Notes: generated from the sequence alone by a model not told the origin. Positions 26,991-35,130 are shown, counted from the stretch's first letter. The stretch is 64,000 nucleotides of DNA from Plasticicumulans acidivorans (GCF_003182095.1 NZ_QGTJ01000001.1:372001-436000), one strand, 5' to 3'. A program made the numbers and translations.

Positions 26991-28457
26991 ATGTCTTCGC
27001 CGAAACTTAACCTGCTGTCGTTCAGCGGCAATATCCGCATCCTGCATTTGAGCTGGATCGCTTTCTTCATCAGCTTCGTGGTGTGGTTCAATCACGCACC
27101 GCTGCTGGCCCCGATCCGTGACACCTTCCAGCTCACTGAAGGCCAGGTGAAGGCACTGCTGACCCTCAACGTCGCGCTGACCATCCCGGTGCGCATCCTC
27201 ATCGGCATGCTGGTCGACAAGTTCGGTCCGCGGGTGATGTATTCGGTGCTGCTCGCCATCTGCGGCGGCCTGTGCTTCTTCTTCGCACTGGCCGAGACCT
27301 ACCAGCAGCTCGCGCTCGCCCGCCTGCTGCTCGGCTGTGTCGGTGCCGGCTTCGTCATCGGCATCCGCCTGATTTCCGAGTGGTTCCCGGCCAAGCAGGT
27401 CGGCTTCGCCGAAGGCATCTACGGCGGCTGGGGTAATTTCGGCTCGGCGGCGGCGGCACTCAGCCTGCCGGCGCTCGCACTCGCCTTCGGCGGCAAGGAC
27501 GCCTGGCGCTGGGCGGTCGGCGTCACCGGCGTGATCTCGATCATCTACTCGGTGATCTTCTATGCGATGGCCCGCGACACGCCGAAGGGCTCGACCTACT
27601 TCCGGCCGAAGAAGCTCGGCGCGATGGAAGTCACCAGCAAGGGCGACTTCTGGCTCTACATCCTGCTGCAGGTACCGATGACCGCCGCGCTGATGGTACT
27701 GACCTGGAAGCTGTCGCCGGCCGGCTTCAAGCTGATCGACCAGACCACCACCAATCTGGTTTACGTAGCGCTGCTGGCGCTGTTCACCTGGAACGTCTGG
27801 CAGGTCATCAGCGTCAACCGCAACATCCTCGCCGGTGAAGTCGTTCCGGAGATCCACCGCTACAAGTTCAAGCAGGTGGCGATCCTCTCGGCTGCCTACG
27901 CCATCGCCTTCGGTTCGGAAATCGCCGTGGTGTCGATGCTGCCGCTGTACTTCAAGGACATGTACGGCCTGAGCCTGGTGCAGGCCGGTCTGGTCGGTTC
28001 GAGCTTCGCGATCATGAACCTGATCGCCCGCCCGGCCGGCGGCCTGATCTCCGATCGCATCGGCCGCAAGCGCACGATGAGCATCGTCATGGTCGGCATC
28101 ACCTGCGGCTACTTCGGCATGAGCTTCATGGGCCAGTGGCCGCTGTGGGCCGCGGTGACGGTGACGGTGATCAACTCCTTCTTCGTGCAGGCCGGCTGCG
28201 GCGCGGTCTACGGCATCATCCCGCTGATCAAGCGCCGCCTCACCGGCCAGATCGCCGGCATGAGCGGTGCCTACGGCAACGTCGGCAGCGCGGTGTTCCT
28301 GACGGTGCTGTCCTTCGTCACGCCGTCGGTGTTCTTCCTGGTGATCGCGGCCAGCGCGCTGGTCGTGCTCGGCATCGTGCAGCTGCTCGACGAACCGAGC
28401 GGGCAGATGGCGGAAGTGATGCCCGACGGCAGCGTGCAGATGATCGACGTGGCCTGA
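26991..28457 (+). CDS. narK: Nitrate/nitrite transporter (NarK/NasA-type MFS)
   Basis: A 12-helix major facilitator, 488 residues, importing nitrate for assimilation. The two nitrate signature segments of the family are present: GGWGNFGSAAAA in the first half and GAYGNVGSAVF in the second; substrate arginines in RILIGMLVDKFGPR and ARPAGGLISDRIGRKR match the MFS loop motifs. Together with nasA and nirBD across the intergenic region it forms the uptake and reduction route from nitrate to ammonium. The ATG start is followed by MSSPKLNLLSFSGNIRIL; upstream is a sigma-54-type promoter. The kinase/phosphatase fusion follows after 74 bases. Confidence 0.95.
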   Translation: MSSPKLNLLSFSGNIRILHLSWIAFFISFVVWFNHAPLLAPIRDTFQLTEGQVKALLTLNVALTIPVRILIGMLVDKFGPRVMYSVLLAICGGLCFFFALAETYQQLALARLLLGCVGAGFVIGIRLISEWFPAKQVGFAEGIYGGWGNFGSAAAALSLPALALAFGGKDAWRWAVGVTGVISIIYSVIFYAMARDTPKGSTYFRPKKLGAMEVTSKGDFWLYILLQVPMTAALMVLTWKLSPAGFKLIDQTTTNLVYVALLALFTWNVWQVISVNRNILAGEVVPEIHRYKFKQVAILSAAYAIAFGSEIAVVSMLPLYFKDMYGLSLVQAGLVGSSFAIMNLIARPAGGLISDRIGRKRTMSIVMVGITCGYFGMSFMGQWPLWAAVTVTVINSFFVQAGCGAVYGIIPLIKRRLTGQIAGMSGAYGNVGSAVFLTVLSFVTPSVFFLVIAASALVVLGIVQLLDEPSGQMAEVMPDGSVQMIDVA

Positions 28458-28486
28458 GCCGCGTTCCACGCCTGAGCCTTGCCGAG

Positions 28487-28508
28487 GCCCCCGCCCGCGG
28501 GCGGGGGC
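28487..28508. repeat. Perfect GC palindrome between narK and the kinase/phosphatase gene
   Basis: GCCCCCGCCCGCGGGCGGGGGC is a perfect 22-base palindrome without a following T-run. It could stabilise the narK mRNA end or reduce readthrough into the next gene. Confidence 0.6.
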
Positions 28509-28531
28509 TCAACGCACGCGGAGACCCGGCG

Positions 28532-30256
28532 ATGAAACGCCAACTGCAGATCACGCTGGGCCAGTACTCGGAGCGCGGGCGCAAGCCTGCCAACGAGGAT
28601 TTTTTCGGCGCCCGCGTACCCCAGGGCGATGCACTGGCGCTCAAGGGCGCAGCCTTCGCCATCGCCGACGGCATGAGTTCGAGCGAGGCGGCCCGGCTGG
28701 CGGCCGAGTACGCGGTCAAGGGCTTTCTCAACGATTACTTCGCCACGCCGGATTCCTGGACCGTGCGCAGCTCCGCGGAGAAGGTGCTCACGGCGCTCAA
28801 CCGCTGGCTCTACGGCCAGAGCATGGCGCTGCACGATCCGGCCCGCGGGCTGGTGACGACCTTCAGCGCGCTGGTGCTGAAATCGACCAGCGCGCACATC
28901 TTCCACGTCGGTGACAGCCGCATCTGGCAGTTGCGCGGCGACACCCTCGAACCGCTGACCACCGACCATCACGTCTGGGCGAGCGGCAACCGCGCCTACC
29001 TGAGCCGGGCGCTCGGCATCGACCTGCGGCTGGACATCGACTACCGCAGCCTGCCGGTCGAGGTCGGTGACCTGTACCTGTTCACCACCGACGGCGTGCA
29101 CGAATACCTGCCGCCGCGCGAACTCAAGCAGTTGTTGCATGCCGCCGGGGCCGAACTCGACACCACCTGCCGCGCCATCGCCGAAGCCGCGCTGGCAGCC
29201 GGCAGCCCGGACAATCTCACCGTGCAACTGCTGCGCGTCGATGCGCTGCCGATGGCCGACGCCGATTCGGTGTTCCGCGAGCTGACGGCGCTGCCGTTCC
29301 CGCCCGAACTGGACGTCGGCATGGTGCTCGATGGCTACCGCATCCTGCGCGAGATTCACACCAGCACCACCAGCCAGCTCTATCTCGCCCGCGACGAGGC
29401 GTCAGGACGCGACGTGGTACTGAAAACGCCTTCGGTGAACTTCGACGACGATCCCGCCTACCTCGAACGTTTTCACCACGAGGAATGGGTCGGCCGCCGG
29501 ATCAACAACCCGCACGTGATGAAAATCATCGAGCCTACACACCGGCGTCGATTTCTCTATCACGTGCTCGAATACCTCGATGGCCAGACACTGCGCCAGT
29601 GGATGCAGGCGCATCCGCAGCCGCGGCTCGGCGAGGTACGTGCACTGCTTGACCAGATCGCTCGCGGGCTGCGTGCCTTCCACCGCCTCGACATGCTGCA
29701 TCTCGACCTCAAGCCGGAAAACATCCACATCGACCGCCACGGCATCGTGCGCATCATCGACTTCGGTTCGGTGAAGATCGGCGGCATCGCCGAAACCGCC
29801 TCGCCGATCGAGCGCAGCGAGCTGGTCGGTACCAAGAACTACACCGCGCCGGAACTGCTGCGCGGCGAGCCGGCGACGACGCGATCGGATCTGTTCTCTC
29901 TGGGCGTCATCGCCTACGAAATGCTCTGCGGCCACCTGCCCTACGGCGAGGCGCTCGGCCGCGGCCTCGACGCCAAACGCATCGCCCGCCTGCATTACCT
30001 GAGCGCGCGCATCCACCGCGCAGACCTGCCGCGCTGGGTCGACGGTGCGCTGGAACGTGCCGTCGCCATCGAGCCGCAAGCGCGCTACACGGTCGAAACC
30101 GAGCTGCTGCACGATCTGCTGCATCCCAATCCGGCCTTCGGCGAACACCGTGCCCGACCGCTGCTCGAACGCCATCCGACCGGCTTCTGGCGCAGCCTCG
30201 CTGTTACCTCGCTGCTGCTGAACCTGTTGCTCGCCTACCTGCTGCACCGGGGCTGA
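28532..30256 (+). CDS. Fused PP2C-type protein phosphatase and Ser/Thr protein kinase, membrane-anchored
   Basis: A 574-residue fusion: an N-terminal PP2C domain (about 1-240; FAIADGMSS, FHVGDSR, LFTTDGVHE and SPDN carry the metal-binding aspartates), a kinase domain (about 268-535), and one C-terminal membrane helix (about 550-570). In the kinase the catalytic loop reads HLDLKPEN (His390-Leu-Asp392) with Leu replacing the usual Arg of HRD, and the DFG motif is at 410-412, so it is a non-RD kinase that may not need activation-loop phosphorylation. Genes of this type are often next to nitrate transporters in proteobacteria; a role in nitrate-assimilation control is inferred from that. Follows narK after 74 bases. 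Confidence 0.87.
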   Translation: MKRQLQITLGQYSERGRKPANEDFFGARVPQGDALALKGAAFAIADGMSSSEAARLAAEYAVKGFLNDYFATPDSWTVRSSAEKVLTALNRWLYGQSMALHDPARGLVTTFSALVLKSTSAHIFHVGDSRIWQLRGDTLEPLTTDHHVWASGNRAYLSRALGIDLRLDIDYRSLPVEVGDLYLFTTDGVHEYLPPRELKQLLHAAGAELDTTCRAIAEAALAAGSPDNLTVQLLRVDALPMADADSVFRELTALPFPPELDVGMVLDGYRILREIHTSTTSQLYLARDEASGRDVVLKTPSVNFDDDPAYLERFHHEEWVGRRINNPHVMKIIEPTHRRRFLYHVLEYLDGQTLRQWMQAHPQPRLGEVRALLDQIARGLRAFHRLDMLHLDLKPENIHIDRHGIVRIIDFGSVKIGGIAETASPIERSELVGTKNYTAPELLRGEPATTRSDLFSLGVIAYEMLCGHLPYGEALGRGLDAKRIARLHYLSARIHRADLPRWVDGALERAVAIEPQARYTVETELLHDLLHPNPAFGEHRARPLLERHPTGFWRSLAVTSLLLNLLLAYLLHRG

Positions 30257-30341
30257 CCGCAGGCCGCTGGCTCACAAGGCGCTGCGCGCTTCGGCGGCGA
30301 CAAGACGAGTACAGCCGTCCGCTGCACCCTCACCGTCGGGC

Positions 30342-30368
30342 AAAAAAAGGCGCCCGATGCACGGGCGC
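30342..30368 (-). terminator. Rho-independent terminator, minus strand
   Basis: Stem GCGCCCG / CGGGCGC with five-base loop (30350-30368) followed on the minus strand by C and seven T (30342-30348). It is about 270 bases past the NUDIX stop, too far to be an obvious terminator for that gene. Confidence 0.75.
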
Positions 30369-30486
30369 AGAGGGGAGAAGCGCGCGGGCATCAGACGCCA
30401 TCATTCGTTGCCGCAAGCCAGGTGCCAAGTCGCGAGAGGGAACGACCGGCACCGGCTCGTGCAACTGTCGAGCAAATATCAGCAAA
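30342..30486 (-). ncRNA. Candidate small RNA of about 145 nt
   Basis: A promoter-like pair (30493-30521) points into a 145-base stretch that ends at the strong terminator at 30342-30368, with no start codon and ribosome site in between that makes a convincing gene. The run before the terminator contains a pyrimidine-rich CTTCTCCCCTCT patch, which could pair with ribosome-binding sites. Target and existence are inference; transcript from the NUDIX mRNA end is the alternative. Confidence 0.35.
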
Positions 30487-30492
30487 AAGCGA

Positions 30493-30521
30493 TCCATAAA
30501 ATTTAAATACATTCAAATCAA
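30493..30521 (-). promoter_or_regulatory. Possible sigma-70 promoter of the candidate small RNA
   Basis: Minus strand TTGATT (30516-30521), exact 17-base spacer, TATGGA (30493-30498), in a locally AT-rich patch. Confidence 0.35.
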
Positions 30522-30640
30522 TTAATTAAACAAAAAATCTCGTTCAGCAACACGCTCACGGTCCGCACAGCGGAGCCAGTTGGTGCAAGCACGCCTGCGA
30601 TTGCTCCAAGCCTGAACAAGCCGGCAGGCGAAGCCACCCA

Positions 30641-31204
30641 TCAGGCATCATCGGCCGCCGGCCGCTGCCACGGTGCGGCGCCGATCGTACCGGTGCGGGT
30701 CTGGAAACGGCCGGCACGGCGATCGGCGAAGAAGTGACGCAGGCTTTCGTGCACGGTCGGAAAGGCCAGATCGCCCCACGGAATTTCCGCCTCCGTGAAC
30801 AGCGCCACGTCGAGGCTCTCGTGCCCTGCGGAGAACGCCTCATCGAGCATGCGGGCGCGAAAGATCAGATACACCTGACTGATGTGCGGCAGGCTGTAGA
30901 GGGTGTAAAGGTCGATGATCTCGACACGGGCGTTGGCTTCTTCCAGCGTTTCTCGCATTGCCGCTTCGGTCGTGCTCTCGCCGTTTTCCATGAAGCCGGC
31001 CGGCAGCGTCCAGTGACCGCGGCGCGGTTCGATGGCCCTGCGGCAGAGCAGAACCCGCCCTTCCCACTCCGGAATGCAGCCGGCGACGATACGCGGATTC
31101 TGGTAATGGATCGTTCCACAGGCATCGCAGATGTGGCGCGGCAGATGGTCGCCGGGGGGCACGCGAAAGCTGAGCGGACCACCACACCGGCTACAAAATT
31201 TCAT
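30641..31204 (-). CDS. NUDIX hydrolase with N-terminal zinc ribbon
   Basis: 187 residues. The N-terminus has a two-pair zinc ribbon (CSRCG and CDACG) followed by the YQNPR segment, as in NudC-like and ADP-ribose/NADH-type NUDIX proteins. The NUDIX box runs GFMENGESTTEAAMRETLEE, with all metal-binding glutamates but Asn where the last Gly is usual. Substrate cannot be assigned. The ATG at 31204 has AGGAGG five bases upstream; a GTG one codon earlier is less likely. Upstream lie the DnaA-box cluster and the FNR-like box. Confidence 0.88.
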   Translation of the reverse strand: MKFCSRCGGPLSFRVPPGDHLPRHICDACGTIHYQNPRIVAGCIPEWEGRVLLCRRAIEPRRGHWTLPAGFMENGESTTEAAMRETLEEANARVEIIDLYTLYSLPHISQVYLIFRARMLDEAFSAGHESLDVALFTEAEIPWGDLAFPTVHESLRHFFADRRAGRFQTRTGTIGAAPWQRPAADDA

Positions 31205-31234
31205 CACGACCTCCTCGAACCGCGTGCATTTGCA

Positions 31235-31269
31235 TTATCCACAAACCCTGTGGAAAACAATGTGGATAA
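31235..31269. promoter_or_regulatory. Cluster of three DnaA boxes
   Basis: TTATCCACA (31235-31243, forward), TGTGGAAAA (31249-31257, reverse) and TGTGGATAA (31261-31269, reverse) all fit TTWTNCACA within 35 bases; the first and third are the strongest E. coli type. The region is gene-free and bordered by AT-rich DNA. It is not beside dnaA/dnaN, so a DnaA titration or reactivation site is more likely than the chromosome origin. Confidence 0.5.
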
Positions 31270-31346
31270 GTTTGCCGACAAGCGCCGGAAGCCGCGCCAA
31301 TGCTGGGCTCGTGACGCTTTGGTGACATTTCCGCCAATTCCATATG

Positions 31347-31360
31347 TTGATAAAAATCAA
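31347..31360. promoter_or_regulatory. FNR/Anr-type binding site
   Basis: TTGATAAAAATCAA is a perfect match to TTGATNNNNATCAA. It lies about 143 bases upstream of the NUDIX start and 283 bases upstream of the EamA start, so its target is unclear; a small RNA starting near 31395 is one possibility. Confidence 0.55.
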
Positions 31361-31642
31361 TAACTTATTGTAAGCCATTGATTCCATGTAGCAGTCCGAC
31401 GCAGCATCAAACACTTAGCCGGTGTGAAATCAGGCTTGTGCATAAGTCAAGCCCCGCAGCTCTTTCGCTGCGCCATAGCTCAGCCTGACGCGGCCTGGCA
31501 AGCCTGTTTTCCCCTTCAGGAAGTCAAGCCGACGATACACCGGCATGCCAGGAATGACTTGGCACCCTCTGCAGACTCCTGCAGAATTGCTGCCCCTTTT
31601 TTTCGGGCCTCGCCCGCCTGCCCTCCGCGCCGACCTGCCACC

Positions 31643-32560
31643 ATGCCCTCCCGAGTCCTCCGTGCCGACCTGTTGCTGCTGTTGACCGCAGCGATCTGGG
31701 GATCTGCCTTCGTTGCGCAGCGGCTCGGCATGGATGCCGTCGGTCCGATGCTCTACAACGGCCTGCGCTTCCTGCTGGGTGCACTGGTGGTACTGCCCCT
31801 CGCCCTGCGGCCTGAGCGTGGCGTTCCTCATGCCCATCCCCTGTCGGGTCGCCGCCTGGCGCTGCTGGCCACCGCTGCCGGCAGCGTGCTGTTCATCGGC
31901 GCCTCGCTGCAGCAGCTCGGCCTGCTCTACACCTCGGTCGCCAACGCCGGTTTCATCACCGGCCTGTATGTGATCCTGGTGCCGGTCTTCGGCTGGCTGC
32001 TGCTGCGCCACCGGATCATGGCCGGCACCTGGGGCGGCGCGGCGCTGGCGGTCGGCGGCATGTACCTGCTCAGCGTGCAGTCCGATTTCACCGTCGCCCC
32101 CGGCGACTGGCTGCAGCTGCTCGGCGCCTGCTTCTGGGCTGCCCACGTGCTGCTGATCGATGCCATCGCCCCACGCACACATGCCGTGCGCCTGGCCTGT
32201 ATCCAGTTCTTCGTCTGCGCGGCGCTGAGTCTGCTGGCCGCGGTGATGTTCGAGCCGATCCGCTGGGCCGACATCGTCGCCGCAGCGCCGGCGGTCGCCT
32301 ACGGCGGCGTGTGCTCGGTCGGCATCGCCTACACGCTGCAGGTGATTGCGCAGAAGGACGCCCCCGCAGCCCATGCCGCGATCCTGATGAGCCTGGAAGC
32401 CCTGTTCGCCGCGCTGACCGGCTGGTGGATTCTCGACGAAGGACTGACACCGCGCGCCATCGGCGGCTGCGCGCTGATGCTCGTCGGCACCCTCGTCGCC
32501 CAGCTCTCCCCGCTGCTACAGCGGCGGACGACGGTCGAGTGCCTCGGCACGCCGCGCTAA
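31643..32560 (+). CDS. DMT-superfamily (EamA) permease
   Basis: 305 residues with ten predicted membrane helices in two EamA repeats. The first repeat starts ADLLLLLTAAIWGSAFVAQR, the second LLGACFWAAHVLLIDA; both have the family's W-G/A pattern. Such transporters export amino acids or other metabolites, but the substrate cannot be told. The start at 31643 places the first helix at the N-terminus; the frame is open further upstream through non-coding sequence. Its stop overlaps the stop of the DUF1244 gene on the other strand by four bases. Confidence 0.85.
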   Translation: MPSRVLRADLLLLLTAAIWGSAFVAQRLGMDAVGPMLYNGLRFLLGALVVLPLALRPERGVPHAHPLSGRRLALLATAAGSVLFIGASLQQLGLLYTSVANAGFITGLYVILVPVFGWLLLRHRIMAGTWGGAALAVGGMYLLSVQSDFTVAPGDWLQLLGACFWAAHVLLIDAIAPRTHAVRLACIQFFVCAALSLLAAVMFEPIRWADIVAAAPAVAYGGVCSVGIAYTLQVIAQKDAPAAHAAILMSLEALFAALTGWWILDEGLTPRAIGGCALMLVGTLVAQLSPLLQRRTTVECLGTPR

Positions 32561-32868
32561 TCGCGCTGCCCGGCCACCGCCTGCGTAAACGCCGCCTGCT
32601 GCTCGGCAGACGCTTCCTGCTGGTAGTTCGCTTTCCACTGCGCATAGGGCATGCCGTAGATGATTTCGCGGGCGCCCTCGTAGTCGAGCTCGACGCCACG
32701 CGCCTCGGCCGCGGCCCGGTACCATTTCGACAGGCAGTTGCGGCAGAAACCCGCGAGATTCATCAGATCGATGTTCTGCACGTCGTTGCGCTCGCGCAGA
32801 TGCGCGACCAGCTGCCGGAAGGCAGCCGCTTCGATCTCGGTGCGGGTGCTTTCATCTATGTCGATCAT
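32557..32868 (-). CDS. DUF1244 small conserved protein
   Basis: 103 residues, matching the DUF1244 family: FRQLVAHLRERNDVQNIDLMNLAGFCRNCLSKWY carries its core, with a CxxC pair (FCRNC), followed by GMPYAQWKANYQ. Function is unknown. The ATG at 32868 gives the family length. Lies 67 bases after the first M14-family gene on the same strand. Confidence 0.85.
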   Translation of the reverse strand: MIDIDESTRTEIEAAAFRQLVAHLRERNDVQNIDLMNLAGFCRNCLSKWYRAAAEARGVELDYEGAREIIYGMPYAQWKANYQQEASAEQQAAFTQAVAGQRD

Positions 32869-32935
32869 GGCGTGATCTCCGATCCGAAAACGGCCACGAC
32901 GGCAGCGCCGTGGCACCACGGGCAGCGCGCGGTCT

Positions 32936-33925
32936 TCACTGTCCCTGAGCGTGCAGCAGCGCCTCGGCATCGTTGCCGGAATCGTCCGGCGTCTGGATGC
33001 GCATCAGCAGATCGCCCTCGAACAGCAGCGGCTGACGCCGCACGCAGCTGATCAACCCGGGCACCGGCGAGATGACGTCGCATTTCAGGTCACCGCTGAA
33101 GCCATCATATATATGACCGACCAGATCGCCGGCCTGCACCCAGCGGCCGACCTCGACGCGGCAGACGAAGAATCCAGCCTGATTGGTCAGCAGCGCATAG
33201 GTCTGGCGCAAGCCGAAGTAGTGCAGATCTTCTTCTTCATCCGACAGCGTCAGGCCTTCGACGATGCCGGTACGGTCGAGAAACGCCACCAGCGAACGGA
33301 ACAGCATTTCGCAGTGGCGCGTCTGCAGATCGCCGGCCATACCGGCCTGCAGCACGAAATTCTCTCCGCCGTGTGCGCGCCAGGCATGCGCCAGCGTCGT
33401 CGTGAACAGCTTGTTCTGCGGCCGCTCGATCACCGCCGGCAGACCGAACAGGCAGGCGGTCTCGCGCTCGTCGTCATTGGGTTCGTAGAGACGCACCTGC
33501 GGCAGCTCTTCGAGCTCGCCGTTGGAACTGTGGATGTCGACGCGGTAGTAGGCCGTGCGTGTCAGCGCCAGCAGGGCCGCGGCGATGCGCTGCGTGGTCT
33601 CGCCGCCCTCCAGGCCGGGGAAGGCACGATTGAGGTCGATCTTGTCGAACGGCCAGACACGCGACAGCAGGTTGACACCGAGCACGTTGACCGCCGGCAC
33701 GATCAGCACGCGTTCGAGCAGACGCTGCCCCGGACGCTTACCCTCGTCGAGGTCGCGCAGAAACGCCGCAAGCCGGGCCAGCACGAACACGCCGTTGAGC
33801 TCGTTACCGTGCAGTCCGGCCACCAGGGCGATGCGCGGCGTCCGCTCCCTGGGACCGACATCGTGATAAGGAATGTCGAAGTCGTCGCGCAGGGGCGCGG
33901 TCATCCGTAATAGCGTCGGGTTCAT
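32936..33925 (-). CDS. Succinylglutamate desuccinylase/aspartoacylase-family protein (second of tandem pair)
   Basis: 329 residues of the M14 AstE/AspA family, zinc enzymes that hydrolyse N-acyl amino acids or similar amides. Zinc ligands are in GLHGNELNG (His and Glu) and VDIHSSN (His); the arginine of DLNRAFPG is present. The C-terminal 90 residues resemble a small beta-barrel (VQAGDLVGHIYDGFSG). It has a tandem paralogue upstream, 19 bases away. Unlike arginine-catabolic astE, no ast genes are nearby. Start MNPTLLRMTAPLRDD is taken at 33925; an earlier in-frame ATG lies inside the upstream gene. Confidence 0.85.
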   Translation of the reverse strand: MNPTLLRMTAPLRDDFDIPYHDVGPRERTPRIALVAGLHGNELNGVFVLARLAAFLRDLDEGKRPGQRLLERVLIVPAVNVLGVNLLSRVWPFDKIDLNRAFPGLEGGETTQRIAAALLALTRTAYYRVDIHSSNGELEELPQVRLYEPNDDERETACLFGLPAVIERPQNKLFTTTLAHAWRAHGGENFVLQAGMAGDLQTRHCEMLFRSLVAFLDRTGIVEGLTLSDEEEDLHYFGLRQTYALLTNQAGFFVCRVEVGRWVQAGDLVGHIYDGFSGDLKCDVISPVPGLISCVRRQPLLFEGDLLMRIQTPDDSGNDAEALLHAQGQ

Positions 33926-33944
33926 CGATGGGAGTCCTTTGCGC

Positions 33945-34895
33945 TCAGGCGTGCGCCATGACACGGGCCATCAGGGAGCCCTCATAAACCAGCGGATACT
34001 CGCGCAGCGTGAACAGCACACCGTCGACCGGTGAACGCACTTCAGCCAGCGTCTGACCTTCCAGCGGCGAGACGATACGCCCCAGCAGCCCGTCCTTGCG
34101 CACCTCCATCCAGTGCGCGACGTTCGGCACGAACAGCCCCGAGGTGGCAGCGTTGAGGTAATAGACGTTGTCTTCATGCGCAAGCCGGGGGCGGCGCTGC
34201 ACCGCCGGCAGCTCCAGGTCGGCGGCGAGCACCCCGAGCTGCTGCCAGGTATTGAGCAGACCGGCGAGCAGCTGCTCGGTGTACTCAGGTGTCAGGCGCA
34301 TGCCGACGCCCATTTCGACCACCAGCGCCGGCACATCCTGCGCGTTCAGGCTGTGGGCGATCGAAGCTTCCAGCACCGTCACGGCGCCATGCAGCCAGAT
34401 CACGTCGACATTCATGTTCTCGGCGAGCGGCAGCAGGCTGTCGGCAAACAGATGATTGATGCGCACCTGCGGAATTTCGCGCAGATAGATATTGCTGGCG
34501 TGCACGTCGACCACCAGCGCGCAGCCGGCCAGCGCCCGCATCGCACAATCAGCGATACGCTGCGGCATGACGCCGCCGGCGTGGCCGGGGAAAGTACGGT
34601 TCAGATCCACGCCGTACGGCGGCACCGTCCGCGCCAGCGTATCCAGCCCCAGGGGATTGAGCCCCGGATACAGTTCGATGGTGCCGAGCAGGCTTTGCGG
34701 GTGATTGGCTGCCAGCCAGTCGAGCCAGGCGGCGATGCGGTGGCACAGGTACAGGCCCTCCAGCTCATCACCGTGGATGCCCGAAACCACCGCGACCCGG
34801 GGCCCGCCCTGCCCCCGGTAGACACTGCGCACCACCTTCATCCGCTCCCGATATGGCATATCGAGGGAGAAGATGGTTTCCACATGTTTTTCCAT
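33945..34895 (-). CDS. Succinylglutamate desuccinylase/aspartoacylase-family protein (first of tandem pair)
   Basis: 316 residues, same family and fold as the next gene downstream. Zinc ligands: GIHGDELEG (His, Glu) and VDVHASN (His); DLNRTFPGHAGG matches the substrate-binding region. The C-terminus has a similar barrel-like segment ending PLVYEGSLMARVMAHA. The pair is clearly related but diverged (for example HGDE against HGNE), so they may act as a heterodimer or on different substrates. Substrate is not known. Its start lies 235 bases from the phasin start, divergently. Confidence 0.85.
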   Translation of the reverse strand: MEKHVETIFSLDMPYRERMKVVRSVYRGQGGPRVAVVSGIHGDELEGLYLCHRIAAWLDWLAANHPQSLLGTIELYPGLNPLGLDTLARTVPPYGVDLNRTFPGHAGGVMPQRIADCAMRALAGCALVVDVHASNIYLREIPQVRINHLFADSLLPLAENMNVDVIWLHGAVTVLEASIAHSLNAQDVPALVVEMGVGMRLTPEYTEQLLAGLLNTWQQLGVLAADLELPAVQRRPRLAHEDNVYYLNAATSGLFVPNVAHWMEVRKDGLLGRIVSPLEGQTLAEVRSPVDGVLFTLREYPLVYEGSLMARVMAHA

Positions 34896-35041
34896 GACGG
34901 GTTCTTCGCTGTGAGGCGGCGGTGAACTTCAGCCATTGGGGCGCGAGTTTGGCACAGGGGTACCGATGCTCCAACCATGCCGCTCCGCGGATCGCCGCGC
35001 ATACCCGCAAAAGCCCCTTCTCAAGATCGCCGAAGAAATTG

Positions 35042-35070
35042 TTGCGACGCACAATTACCTTTGTTATGCT
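35042..35070 (+). promoter_or_regulatory. Sigma-70-type promoter of the phasin gene
   Basis: TTGCGA (35042-35047), 17-base spacer, TATGCT (35065-35070), about 60 bases before the phasin ATG. Confidence 0.45.
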
Positions 35071-35130
35071 GCACCGCAACAGAAGCTGATCAACCATCCA
35101 TCTCACGTAACGACCCAGGGGAAGACTGCC

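Larger units (their letters stand above)
30257..30640. other. 384-base gene-free region after the kinase/phosphatase
   Basis: No protein-coding gene is supported. It contains an AT-rich patch (about 30480-30540) and a strong minus-strand terminator (30342-30368); together these suggest a small transcript, listed separately. A 60-codon minus-strand frame at 30330-30512 runs through the terminator and is not called. Confidence 0.6.
31205..31642. other. 438-base gene-free region between the NUDIX gene and the EamA transporter
   Basis: Holds three DnaA boxes (31235-31269) and a perfect FNR/Anr box (31347-31360), listed separately, plus an AT-rich patch at 31330-31400. Near 31565-31607 a CTGCAG-ACTC-CTGCAG repeat, a weak GCAG/CTGC hairpin and seven T could end a short plus-strand transcript. 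No protein-coding gene is supported. Confidence 0.55.

Noticed and set aside
30330-30512. 60-codon minus-strand frame ending past a terminator
   Set aside because: It reads through the intrinsic terminator stem, which a translated gene would not be expected to do.
31235-31400. Chromosome replication origin
   Set aside because: DnaA boxes and AT-rich DNA are present, but dnaA, dnaN, gidA/mnmG and parAB, usual origin neighbours, are absent; kept only as a DnaA-box cluster.
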